DNA of 64,000 nucleotides from JANLQX01 sp031418775. Its GTDB lineage: Bacteria > Actinomycetota > Acidimicrobiia > Acidimicrobiales > JANYDT01. The stretch's first letter is position 1. Each line of letters begins with the position of its first letter. The stretch is from positions 31,404 through 95,403 of the forward strand of contig JANOJN010000215.1 of the NCBI GenBank assembly GCA_031418775.1, read 5' to 3'. The translations under genes and the position numbers were made by a program. Positions 34,013 to 43,000 of this stretch are shown in pieces. The notes under the pieces were generated by a model, which was given only the letters and a program-made list of their open reading frames with translations, searched no databases and was not told where the DNA came from.

Positions 34013-35758
34013 CTACGGCAGTTCGAGGATCGTCACCGTTCCGAGATCGCCGTTGACTTCCACCAGGGCACCGTCAGGGATCCGCTCGGTGGCCTCGTTC
34101 ACCGACACGACGCACGGGATGCCAAGTTCTCGACTCACGATGATGGCGTGGCTGAGCGGCGCTCCGACGTTCACGACAACACCCCCAGCCGCGACGAACA
34201 ACGGCGTCCAGGCGGGATCGGTCATCGGAGCGACCAGGATGTCACCGAGTTCGAGCGCGCCGGGGTCAGAGGGGTCGAGGATGACCCGAGCCCGACCGGT
34301 AACGACGCCGGGACAGCCGGGGAGCCCGGCCAGCACGTCACCGACTGCGCCCATCGGTGCCCGGTTCTCTCCCCGCCTGGGCCAATTGGTGTTCGGTGGT
34401 GGCGTCGACGTCACAATGAAGGGCGGCTCGAGCGTGGTCAGCCAGTCGAGGTGGGCCTGACGGGCATCGGCCGTCGCTTGCGTATCGACCAACGTTCCGT
34501 CCACCGCTGCCTGCACCTCGTCGCCGAACAGCAGGCAGATGTCGCGTGGCTCTCGCAGCTCACCTCGGGCGACTGCCCGACGACCGAGTTCCCACACGCT
34601 CATCCGAACTTCGTGAAGCGCGCGGATGATGTTGGTCTTCGACCGCTCCCGCCCGGCGAGGAAGGTAGCAGCGGAAGCCAGCGCGGCGTTGAACTGGCCC
34701 TGCGTCTCCGGATCACCGGCGAGCTTCAAAGCGATCTCCGCGCCGAGCTGTAGTCGATCGGCTTCCGCGGCCGCCTGGTGGAGGTGAGGGGCCGCGGCGT
34801 CTTCGGCGAAGCGCATCCGATCGACGGCGGCGAGCACCAGGTCGGGCTTCGTCTCCCACGTGTGGGAATGGATGTCCCATTCGTTCGGACCTCGAGAGCC
34901 GAACTCCGCGAGAAAGGCATCGAGGGAGGCAACGAATGCTTCGGCGGCCGGTGACGAGTCGGACCGAAGGCGGCCGGTGAGCCCTTCGACGCCGTCATCG
35001 AAGGCGTCGCTGAGCGCCGCGCTCGCCCGCACCGTGCGCGACAGATCCCACATCGCCGACGACGGCTCGGCCGAGTCGACACCGCCAACACCTCCGAGCA
35101 GGCGCATCGTCGCCGTGGGATCGCCCACGGCGGCGCACACCGCGCCGAGGACACCGGGTCCGATACCCGCGGCACCCGACTGGTTGATGTGCTGGCTGAA
35201 CAGGTCCCGGAGCACCGGCCGAAGCGAGAGTGCCCGGTCGAGCAGGTCGGCATCGGTCAAGGCAGAGAGGTCCGGCCGCGAGGCACGCAGGGAGCGGGTC
35301 GCAAGTCGGTCGGCTTCGAGTTCGTCCTGGTTGCGGTCACCCATCACCCAGCCCAGCCATTCGGTCATCTTCGCCGTGGTCGCTTCGTTCTCGTGCCACG
35401 GTTCGGCGACATAGGGCGGAATGCCGGGGTGACCGGCGAAGTACGCGGCATCGACGGCGTCAGCAGAGAAACCCGGGGTGCGTTCTGCCCAGACGCGAAT
35501 CAGCGTGATGCCGAGATACGCGTAGCCACCGAAGACGCCGAAGACTTCGGGCCGGGTCGGGTGCACTTCGTCTTCGGACATGCCGAGGCGCTTCACCATG
35601 CAGTCGCGCCAGCCCAAAGCGCAGCCACCGTTGTCGAACGTGAGGTCCCACCCGAGCGGGCTCGGCGGATCGGGCAGCACCTCGCCGACATTGGCGCGAC
35701 TCCAGAACCCGTACTTCGGGTCGTAGCGGTTGTCCTCGATCCAACGCAACGTGTCCAT
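34013..35758 (-). CDS. PEP-utilizing-enzyme-like protein with swivelling His domain but no ATP-grasp domain
   Basis: 581 residues from the ATG at 35758. The C-terminal ~90 residues are a phosphohistidine swivel domain of the PEP synthase/PPDK type: GDILVAPMTDPAWTPLF, GAPLSHAIIVSRELGIPCV with the phosphorylatable His, and VNGDLGTVTIL. The long helical N-terminal part (DPKYGFWSRANVGEVLPDPP) resembles the middle domain seen in rifampin phosphotransferase-like proteins, but I see no ATP-grasp nucleotide-binding domain. It may act with a partner kinase. Divergent from the DUF35 gene. Confidence 0.75.
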   Translation of the reverse strand: MDTLRWIEDNRYDPKYGFWSRANVGEVLPDPPSPLGWDLTFDNGGCALGWRDCMVKRLGMSEDEVHPTRPEVFGVFGGYAYLGITLIRVWAERTPGFSADAVDAAYFAGHPGIPPYVAEPWHENEATTAKMTEWLGWVMGDRNQDELEADRLATRSLRASRPDLSALTDADLLDRALSLRPVLRDLFSQHINQSGAAGIGPGVLGAVCAAVGDPTATMRLLGGVGGVDSAEPSSAMWDLSRTVRASAALSDAFDDGVEGLTGRLRSDSSPAAEAFVASLDAFLAEFGSRGPNEWDIHSHTWETKPDLVLAAVDRMRFAEDAAAPHLHQAAAEADRLQLGAEIALKLAGDPETQGQFNAALASAATFLAGRERSKTNIIRALHEVRMSVWELGRRAVARGELREPRDICLLFGDEVQAAVDGTLVDTQATADARQAHLDWLTTLEPPFIVTSTPPPNTNWPRRGENRAPMGAVGDVLAGLPGCPGVVTGRARVILDPSDPGALELGDILVAPMTDPAWTPLFVAAGGVVVNVGAPLSHAIIVSRELGIPCVVSVNEATERIPDGALVEVNGDLGTVTILELP

Positions 35759-35914
35759 GGCCGTCTCCCCGTTCACTGTGCCCGATGCAACTCCTCGGAC
35801 CGATCCCGGACGATACGTCACGCGAGCCTCTCCGTGCCGAGCCGGTGGATCGGAGATGGGGTGTCCGACTGCGGAAATGGGACTGCGCTCGCACCGGTCG
35901 GTAACCTGGCACCC

Positions 35915-36319
35915 GTGAGTACCGAAACCGCATCGCGTGTCCCGCTCGTCAACTATCTGAGGCTGGAGCCGACCCCGCACCTGGTAGCTAACGAATGCAC
36001 CTCTTGTGGCGCTCGGTTCTTCGACCGACGCAACGCATGCGCGGCCTGCTTCGCCACCGAGTTCCGCACCGTCGACATTCCGACCGAGGGCGAACTGGTC
36101 TCGTTCACCATCGTCACGTTCGCTGCTCCCGGCGTTCCGGTCCCCTTCGTTGCCGGCGTGGTGAAGTGCGGCACGACAAGTGTGCGCGGCAACATCGTCA
36201 ACATTGCCGCAGACCCGGAGCACGTGAAGCTCGGCATGCGCGTGCGCCTCACCACCACTTCACTCGGAACAGATGACAACGGCGCCGAGGGCATCGGGTT
36301 CGGTTTCGAACCGGCCTGA
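35915..36319 (+). CDS. DUF35 OB-fold protein with zinc ribbon, thiolase partner
   Basis: 134 residues, GTG start. The rubredoxin-like zinc ribbon CTSCGARFFDRRNACAAC (two CxxC pairs) is followed by an OB-fold (GELVSFTIVTF, VPFVAGVVKCG). DUF35 proteins bind a neighbouring thiolase or hydratase and shape its acyl-CoA site, as in steroid side-chain degradation. The thiolase gene follows 63 bp downstream on the same strand, so the two are probably one complex. Confidence 0.87.
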   Translation: MSTETASRVPLVNYLRLEPTPHLVANECTSCGARFFDRRNACAACFATEFRTVDIPTEGELVSFTIVTFAAPGVPVPFVAGVVKCGTTSVRGNIVNIAADPEHVKLGMRVRLTTTSLGTDDNGAEGIGFGFEPA

Positions 36320-36382
36320 TCGCCTCACGACGACACACGCAAACCCACGAACCAACGCACCGACTGACAAAGGAACCTCACC

Positions 36383-37591
36383 ATGGCCGCAGACGACGTC
36401 TACATCCTCGGAATCAAGATGACAAAGTTCGGGAAGCACCCGGACAAGGACGTCGTCGACCTCGCCGCCGAGGCGGCAATGGCCGCACTCGCCGACGGAG
36501 GGGTGACCATGGCCGACATGCAGATCCTCGCCGCCGGAAATCTCATGGGCCGCGGTGCGATCGGTCAGGCGATCCAGAAGCAGATCGGCCAGACCGGCAT
36601 TCCCGTCTACAACGTGTCGAACGCCTGCGCGACCGGGGCCACGGCGCTGCGCACCGTCATCATGAGCATCAAGGCCGGCGAGTCCGACATGGGTCTTGCC
36701 GTCGGCGTGGAGAAGCTCGCCGGTGCGGGGTTGCTCGGCGCCGGTGGGACGGCCAAGAAGGACAAGAACGAGTGGACGCCGGAGGGTCGCTATGGCGCGA
36801 TCGCCCCGATCGACGGCCGCATCGGCACCGAGGCCATGCCCGGCACCTTTGCCCAGGTCGGCATGGAATACGGTCACAAGTACGGCGGCGCATCGTTCGA
36901 GGTCTTCGCCCGGATCAGCGAGAAGAACCACGGACACTCGACGCTGAACCCGCTCGCCGCATACACCAAGGCGATGAGCCTTGATCAGATCATGAGCGAC
37001 GTGATGATCGCCTATCCCAATACCCGCTCGATGTGTTCGGCGAACTGCGATGGTGCAGCCGCCGCAGTTCTGGTCAGCGGCGAGAAGCTCAAGACTCTTT
37101 CCGACGAGCAGCGTCGGCGCGCCGTCAAGGTGCGCGCATCGATTCTCACCAGTGATCCCTGGCAGGAGGCGTGCCAGGTCCTCCCCGACGTCAACACCCT
37201 CACGAAGCTGGCTGCCAAGCGCGCCTACGAACAGGCCGGTGTGGGACCCGAGGACCTCGACCTCGTGGAGCTTCACGATTGCTTTGCCACGGCCGAGCTC
37301 GTCCACTACGACAACCTCGGGCTGTGCGCCGAGGGCGACGCGGTCGACTTCTTCGAGTCGGGTGCGCCGTTCCGGACCGGCAAGCTCCCGGTGAACGTGT
37401 CGGGGGGACTCCAGTCGAAGGGCCATCCGATTGCCGCCACCGGCATCGCCAACGTGTGGGAGATCTGCCACCACCTCCGCAACGAGGCCGGTGACCGTCA
37501 GATCGAAGGCGCCCGCATCGGCCTCGCCCACGTCATCGGCCTTGCCTCAGCGTGCGGCATCCACATCCTCGAGTCGAGCGGAGCCCGCTGA
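36383..37591 (+). CDS. Thiolase-family acyl-CoA acyltransferase (SCP-x/lipid-transfer type)
   Basis: 402 residues, ATG with AAAGGAA upstream. The nucleophile Cys is in VSNACATGATALRT, the catalytic His in VELHDCFATAELVHYDNLG and the C-terminal motif in SGGLQSKGHPIAATG, which lacks the usual second active Cys and so fits the SCP-x/non-decarboxylating or sterol-type thiolases that need a DUF35 partner. It likely cleaves or condenses a bulky acyl-CoA. Confidence 0.9.
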   Translation: MAADDVYILGIKMTKFGKHPDKDVVDLAAEAAMAALADGGVTMADMQILAAGNLMGRGAIGQAIQKQIGQTGIPVYNVSNACATGATALRTVIMSIKAGESDMGLAVGVEKLAGAGLLGAGGTAKKDKNEWTPEGRYGAIAPIDGRIGTEAMPGTFAQVGMEYGHKYGGASFEVFARISEKNHGHSTLNPLAAYTKAMSLDQIMSDVMIAYPNTRSMCSANCDGAAAAVLVSGEKLKTLSDEQRRRAVKVRASILTSDPWQEACQVLPDVNTLTKLAAKRAYEQAGVGPEDLDLVELHDCFATAELVHYDNLGLCAEGDAVDFFESGAPFRTGKLPVNVSGGLQSKGHPIAATGIANVWEICHHLRNEAGDRQIEGARIGLAHVIGLASACGIHILESSGAR

Positions 37592-37613
37592 GGGTCGAAA
37601 ATCGGCGGGTCGA

Positions 37614-39611
37614 CTACGGCCCGCTTGTCGCCGCGCCATGCAGGAAGACCGAGCGAAGGAGATCTGACCGATCGCGTAGTTCGGTCGCATCGCCATCGAA
37701 GCGCACTTCGCCCTTTTCCATGAAGATGGCGCGTTGGGCGACAGAGAGGGCGACGTTCACCGACTGCTCGACGATCACGATCGTCGTCCCGTTCTCGTGG
37801 ATGATCCGTACGAGTTCGAGAAGGTCGGCGACAACGGCCGGCGCAAGACCGAGCGACAGTTCGTCGATGCACAGCAGCCGGGGCTCGAGCAGCAGGGCCT
37901 TGCCGAGTGCGAGCATCTGCTGCTCGCCGCCCGAGAGGGTCTCGGCGTGACGGTGGCGATGCGCTTCGAGACGGGGGAACGTCGCGAACGTGCGCTCGAT
38001 CCCCCGCTTGACCGCGGCGCGGTCCTTTCCGAGACTCGCCGCGAACAGTTCGAGGTTCTCGACCACGGTCAGCGACCCGAACACCGCCCGCCCGCCGGGG
38101 ATCTGGGACAGACCGAGCGGGACACGCCGCTCCGCCGAAAGCGCGGTGATGTTGGTGCCTTCGAGCAGCACCGTACCTGAGCGCGGGAGGATCTGTCCGG
38201 CGATCACCTTCAGCGCCGTCGATTTCCCGGCACCGTTCGTGCCGAGGAGCGCAACGATCTCGCCGTGACGGATGGTCAGATTGACCCCGAACAGCACTTG
38301 GATCGACCCGTAGAAGACGTCGATGTCCTTGAGCTCCAGAAGCGGTCGCTCGCCGTCGCGAAAGGGAAGCGATTCAGGCTCGTCGATCGGACGAACCGGT
38401 GATGGCGCGGCGATCGCCGGGGCGGGAACGGCAACGTTCACGAGTGCGGCCAGCAGTGCCGGCCCACTGCACACCGCGAGTCCGACGGCCGTGCCGAACC
38501 GCCGATCCACCGTGGACGCAAGAAGCACCCCCGCAGCGCCACCCACCGCGAAAGCGAGATAACCAAGAGCGGTGGCCATCGGCCGCGCGTCTTCATCAGC
38601 AGCGCTGACCACGTCGGTGAAGGCATTCGCAAGTCCGAGGCCCAAGCCGGCGAAGGCGGCCACGAGCAGAACCACGAACGCGGCTGTCGGACCTGGCAGC
38701 GCGAGCGCGCCGACGAAGAGCGCCGGACCAGCCAGGGCACCGAACCGGCCAACATGAGAAAGCGGGATGACGACCCCGGCCAGAACGGCAGCAGCCACCA
38801 TCGACGCGGCCAACACCTGCGCCGCACCGGTCGTCCCGAATCCCCAACGGAGCCGGAGGAGGGACGGACCGAACGACAGCCACGTGAACACGATCGAGCC
38901 GGACAACCCCACGGACAGCAGAGCGCGCACCCGCGCCGCGTCTGCAACGGTGGCACCACACAACTCGCCCATCGTGAGCGCCGGTGTGCGACGCGCTCGA
39001 TCGAGAACTCGAGGGTCGACCTCGATGCGTATCGTCGCTGCGGCGAAGGCACCGGGCAACACCAGCCCGATCATGGCGACGAGGACGCCCCGCCAGTTGA
39101 GGGCGAGCCACGGCCCGCCGACTGCCGAAGCGAGAGCACCCAAGGCGACCGAAACAAACCAGAGGGCGACGACGAGGCGGGACCTCGACGGTCGGCCACC
39201 GTGCCCAGTGGTGACACCGAGGAGCAACCCGATGGCGACGAAGCCGACAACGTCGGCGACGCCGGCGAGGGACCAGGCCATGGTGAACCCGGCCGATTCG
39301 GGGACGATCGCCGCCGACGCAACAGACGTGACCGCCCACGCCGCTGCTGTCACCGCGAGCGCCGTCCACCGGGTTCGCTGCCCGGCGATCAGGGCAACCG
39401 GTATCGCCACAGCAGCCGAGAGCAGGAGTCGGAGAACAGAGGCGTTCGACGCCCCGGATTCGCCTGCGCCGAGGGTGATGCCGAGATCTCTCGTGAGGAT
39501 GCTCACCAGCGACATCGAAACCCACACCGGAAGCGCGAGCGCAACCAGCGCCCACCGCGGCGGGGTCGAGCGACCGAGCTCGACCTCCGGCCCCATCGAC
39601 CGCGCGCTCAT
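37614..39611 (-). CDS. MFS-type transporter fused to a LivF-type ABC ATPase
   Basis: 665 residues in one frame. Residues about 20-405 are roughly twelve hydrophobic helices with the character of a major-facilitator transporter. After a Pro-rich linker, residues about 425-660 form a branched-chain amino-acid ATPase of the LivF class: LELKDIDVFYGSIQVLFGV, Walker A GTNGAGKST near 457, LSQIPGGRAVFGSLTVVENL, signature LSGGEQQMLALGKALL, and LCIDELSLGLAP, where the usual Walker B Glu follows Asp. An MFS domain joined to an ABC ATPase is not a standard pairing. The ATG overlaps the lipoprotein stop (ATGA). Confidence 0.85.
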   Translation of the reverse strand: MSARSMGPEVELGRSTPPRWALVALALPVWVSMSLVSILTRDLGITLGAGESGASNASVLRLLLSAAVAIPVALIAGQRTRWTALAVTAAAWAVTSVASAAIVPESAGFTMAWSLAGVADVVGFVAIGLLLGVTTGHGGRPSRSRLVVALWFVSVALGALASAVGGPWLALNWRGVLVAMIGLVLPGAFAAATIRIEVDPRVLDRARRTPALTMGELCGATVADAARVRALLSVGLSGSIVFTWLSFGPSLLRLRWGFGTTGAAQVLAASMVAAAVLAGVVIPLSHVGRFGALAGPALFVGALALPGPTAAFVVLLVAAFAGLGLGLANAFTDVVSAADEDARPMATALGYLAFAVGGAAGVLLASTVDRRFGTAVGLAVCSGPALLAALVNVAVPAPAIAAPSPVRPIDEPESLPFRDGERPLLELKDIDVFYGSIQVLFGVNLTIRHGEIVALLGTNGAGKSTALKVIAGQILPRSGTVLLEGTNITALSAERRVPLGLSQIPGGRAVFGSLTVVENLELFAASLGKDRAAVKRGIERTFATFPRLEAHRHRHAETLSGGEQQMLALGKALLLEPRLLCIDELSLGLAPAVVADLLELVRIIHENGTTIVIVEQSVNVALSVAQRAIFMEKGEVRFDGDATELRDRSDLLRSVFLHGAATSGP

Positions 39612-40045
39612 CCCTGGACCACGGTCAACTCGACGGACGCCGCGTGCTCGCCGATCCGATCACCGTCGGCATCGAGCGGGATCACGACAAGGACATGTCG
39701 GTCGCGGCGGGAGTCGACGGAGGTGGACCGCGGGGGAACGAAATCGATGGTGAGCTCCTGTTCCTCGGTGACCCAGAGGTTCTGGCGCTCCTGGACCTCG
39801 AGGTCTTCGATCGAGGTTCCCGGCTTGATCGGCGCACGATCGAGGAACAGGGCCCACTGCGCGACCTTCGCTGGTCTTCCCTCCCACCGCACGACAATCG
39901 GGGCGGAGGCGAAGTCGCCTTCGAGCGGCTCGACGAATTGCACGACATCGTTCTGGTGAAAGGAGCGGTCTTCGAGGCAACCGGCCTGCAGCAGCGACAA
40001 CGCAGCGGCAGCTGCGACAACACGAGTGCGACGTCGCTGCCTCAT
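39608..40045 (-). CDS. Small lipoprotein of the Liv-fusion operon
   Basis: 145 residues. Basic N-terminus and hydrophobic stretch end in the lipobox LLQAGC, so it should be an acylated outer-face lipoprotein. The mature part (residues about 25-145) looks like a single beta-sandwich (VEPLEGDFASAPIVVRWEG, HVLVVIPLDADGD). I do not recognise a family. It is coupled by ATGA overlaps on both sides, to the giant LivHMG gene upstream and to the MFS-LivF gene downstream, so it belongs to the same transport system. Confidence 0.8.
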   Translation of the reverse strand: MRQRRRTRVVAAAAALSLLQAGCLEDRSFHQNDVVQFVEPLEGDFASAPIVVRWEGRPAKVAQWALFLDRAPIKPGTSIEDLEVQERQNLWVTEEQELTIDFVPPRSTSVDSRRDRHVLVVIPLDADGDRIGEHAASVELTVVQG

Positions 40046-43000
40046 GATGCGCGGCGGACGGTTCGCGCTCCGGTGCGCATTGGTCGTCGACGCAACCCCC
40101 GCTGATTCTGCACCGTCCGGGCGATGTCGGCCGATGCCATCGACGCGGTGACGAGTGAACCGCTCAGCGCGAGCGGAGCGATTGCGAGCACGAGCGGGTT
40201 GAACTGCCCTCCCCATGTGGCCACGAGTGCGAGCACGCCGAACACCAATGGCGCGACCCGGCCGTTCTTCGCCGCAATGCCACGACCCGTGCGGATCAAG
40301 AGGAATGACAGCACAGCCAGTCCGAGCAAACCGGGCGTCGCGAATCCATCGGTGGCGTAGCGCTTCGCATATCCCGACGAGGTCCATGTCGAAGTTGACA
40401 GGGCCCACACCGCGAAGCCCGAGACGAGGACCGCCCCTCCGGCCAATCGAGCAAAGCGTTCATGCTGCGGCGCGCCGAAGGTCGCCGCGCTGACCGAGCC
40501 GACAAAAGGAACGAGCAGAGCGGCGGCGAGGGGAACCAAGCCGAATCGCCGTGAGTGGAGGCCTTCGAGCCACCCGACATCGCCGACGATGTTGCCGGGA
40601 AGCAGCACCAGGGCATCGAGGGCGAAGAGCACCAGGCCGAGCGTCGCCAGGGAGGAAGCCCGCGAGCCGGGAAGCGTCGCCGTCGAAAGCAGGTACGCCG
40701 CACCGAGCGTGAGCACGGCGAGGCAGCCGAACGCGAGCACCGTTCCGGCGGACCCGTGCTCGAGCCTCACATTGGCCGTCGCGTAGACCGACCCGATGGC
40801 TGTCACCAGGAGCGCCACGCTCGCCGTGGTCCACGGAATCGAGAGGCCCGCGACATCGACAGTCCGCATGGGGGTACTGGCTTTGACGGGCAGACCGGCG
40901 CGCCGCCTGGGCCGCAAGCCGGCCGAAGCCTGCATGCCGGCGAGCAACGCAAGAACAAAGAAGCATTCGGCGAGGTTGCCGATCAACGGAACGGTCGCGC
41001 CGGCTGCTGCGCCGACGAGCATGACGAGCGAGCAGACCGCCATCATCGCCGAGTATCCGTGCTGCCAAATCATCACCGCAACGGCGAGTACGACGATGAT
41101 CACGGCGATCGCGCTCGTGGGCGGGCCGGTGACCGCGTCGTTGGCGTAGCGGGCCGTTCCACCGTCGGTGGTGAACGTGAGCTTCTGCCCCAAGCCGTCG
41201 TGACCAAGCCCGAAGCCGATGAGTACAAAGGCGAGGGCGACCCACGCGCCTCGGCGTCGTTTCGCCCATGAGAGGCCGCAACGCTCACCGATCTCGAGAA
41301 CGAGAAGGATGAGCAGCGGGGTGCCGATTGCGTGGATCCAGTATCTCGGAACGCTGAGTGAACGGAGAAGGTCTCCGCGTCCGAGGAGTCCACCGAGTCC
41401 GAGAACGATGTTGTCGTAGACGAGCCCAGCGAGCACAAGCAGGGCGATCGGTGCGTAGCGAAGACCGCTCGGTCGCCGAAGGCGCAGCCACTCCTTGGCG
41501 AGGACGAAGTGGATGCCGACGATCGCGGCAAACACTGCGGGCATCAGGGCACCGCCGCCCCGACGACGATCGAACCCACGGGACGTCACCACGAACCCGA
41601 TGGCGGTTCCGACGGTCGCGACGATGGCGAGACCAGCGGGTGAGAAGCGGAGCAGCAGCGGCGAGCGGGTCGCAGGCGCGGCCGTCGGTCGACTCCGTCC
41701 CGCCGCGACGCGCACCCTGTCCGGCGCCGTCGACGCAACTGCCGGTCCAGCGGACGTCCCGGCGGGCGCCGACCCGCCACGAGCCTTGACCCCTTGGGAC
41801 GACGGTGCCGCCTCACGGCGCGACCGGGAACGAAGAGCCAGCGCGATGTGGCCACCGATGAGAAGCCACAAGACAGCGAAGGTGATCGAGTGCATCGGCT
41901 CCGTGCCGATGAGCGACTGGCTCACAAGGGTGAAGAGTCCGATGCCGTAGCCGAGGTACGCCTGGATGACCCGAGGGTTCGAGCGAGGCCTTGGCATCCG
42001 GTACACATAGGCACTCATCAGCCCATGAAGGATGAAGTTGACGGTGAAGAGGTTGTTCGTCGTCCACGCGACCCAATGGGGAAGATCGAGACGGGGCTCA
42101 GCCCACGCGGACGCCGTCGCGGCGATCAACCAACCGAAGGTGATCCAAGCCAGACGCCGATTGAACGTCGTGACCGCCCTGACGCGCGCCGCCGTTCGCA
42201 CTTCGCGCGTCGGGATACTCCAACGTCGGCGTGGGCGCCCGGCGATCGAGCGAGCGCGAACGGGCCCGTCAGGGGCAACGACGTCGGCAGCATCTCCCGA
42301 GCGGGCGATCGCCGCGACGTTCGTGCCGAGGTAGGAGGCGATCACGCGCTCATCGCTCAGCACGTCGTCCGGCATCCCCTCGGCGAGCACTCGGCCGGTC
42401 TCCATGACCACGATCCGGTCGCTGAGCGAGCGAACGAAGGGCATGTCGTGCTCGATCAGCACCACGGAGGTTCCGAGTTGCTCGCGCACCGTCCGGATGA
42501 CGTTGGTCAGTGCCTCGGTTTCGCGTTGGGCGATGCCGGCGGATGGCTCGTCGAGGAGGAGCACCTCGGGACCCAGCGCGATCATGCAGGCGATCTCGGT
42601 GATACGTCGGGTACCGGTCGACAACGTTGAAACCACCGAGTCGGCGTAGGAGGAGAGCCCGCACATCGCCAGCAACTCGTCGGCGAGTGCACGCTGCGCC
42701 CTGTCCTGACGACGGACGCCGAGGAGCGCAGGAAGGACCCGCGTCCGATGGCGGCGCTCGAGCGACACGAGAACCGCCTCGCGGACCGTGAACGTGGAGA
42801 ACAGTGCAGCGTCCTGAAACGAACGGATGATGCCGATACGGGCGCGCTTCTCGGCGTTCAACGACGTGATGTCTCGGCCGCGGTACAGGATCGTGCCGGA
42901 GTCGGGTCGAACGAATCCACCGATCAGTTCGAACAGCGTCGTCTTCCCCGCACCGTTTCCGCCGATGAGGCCGACGGTTTCGCCAAACCCGAGTTCGAGA

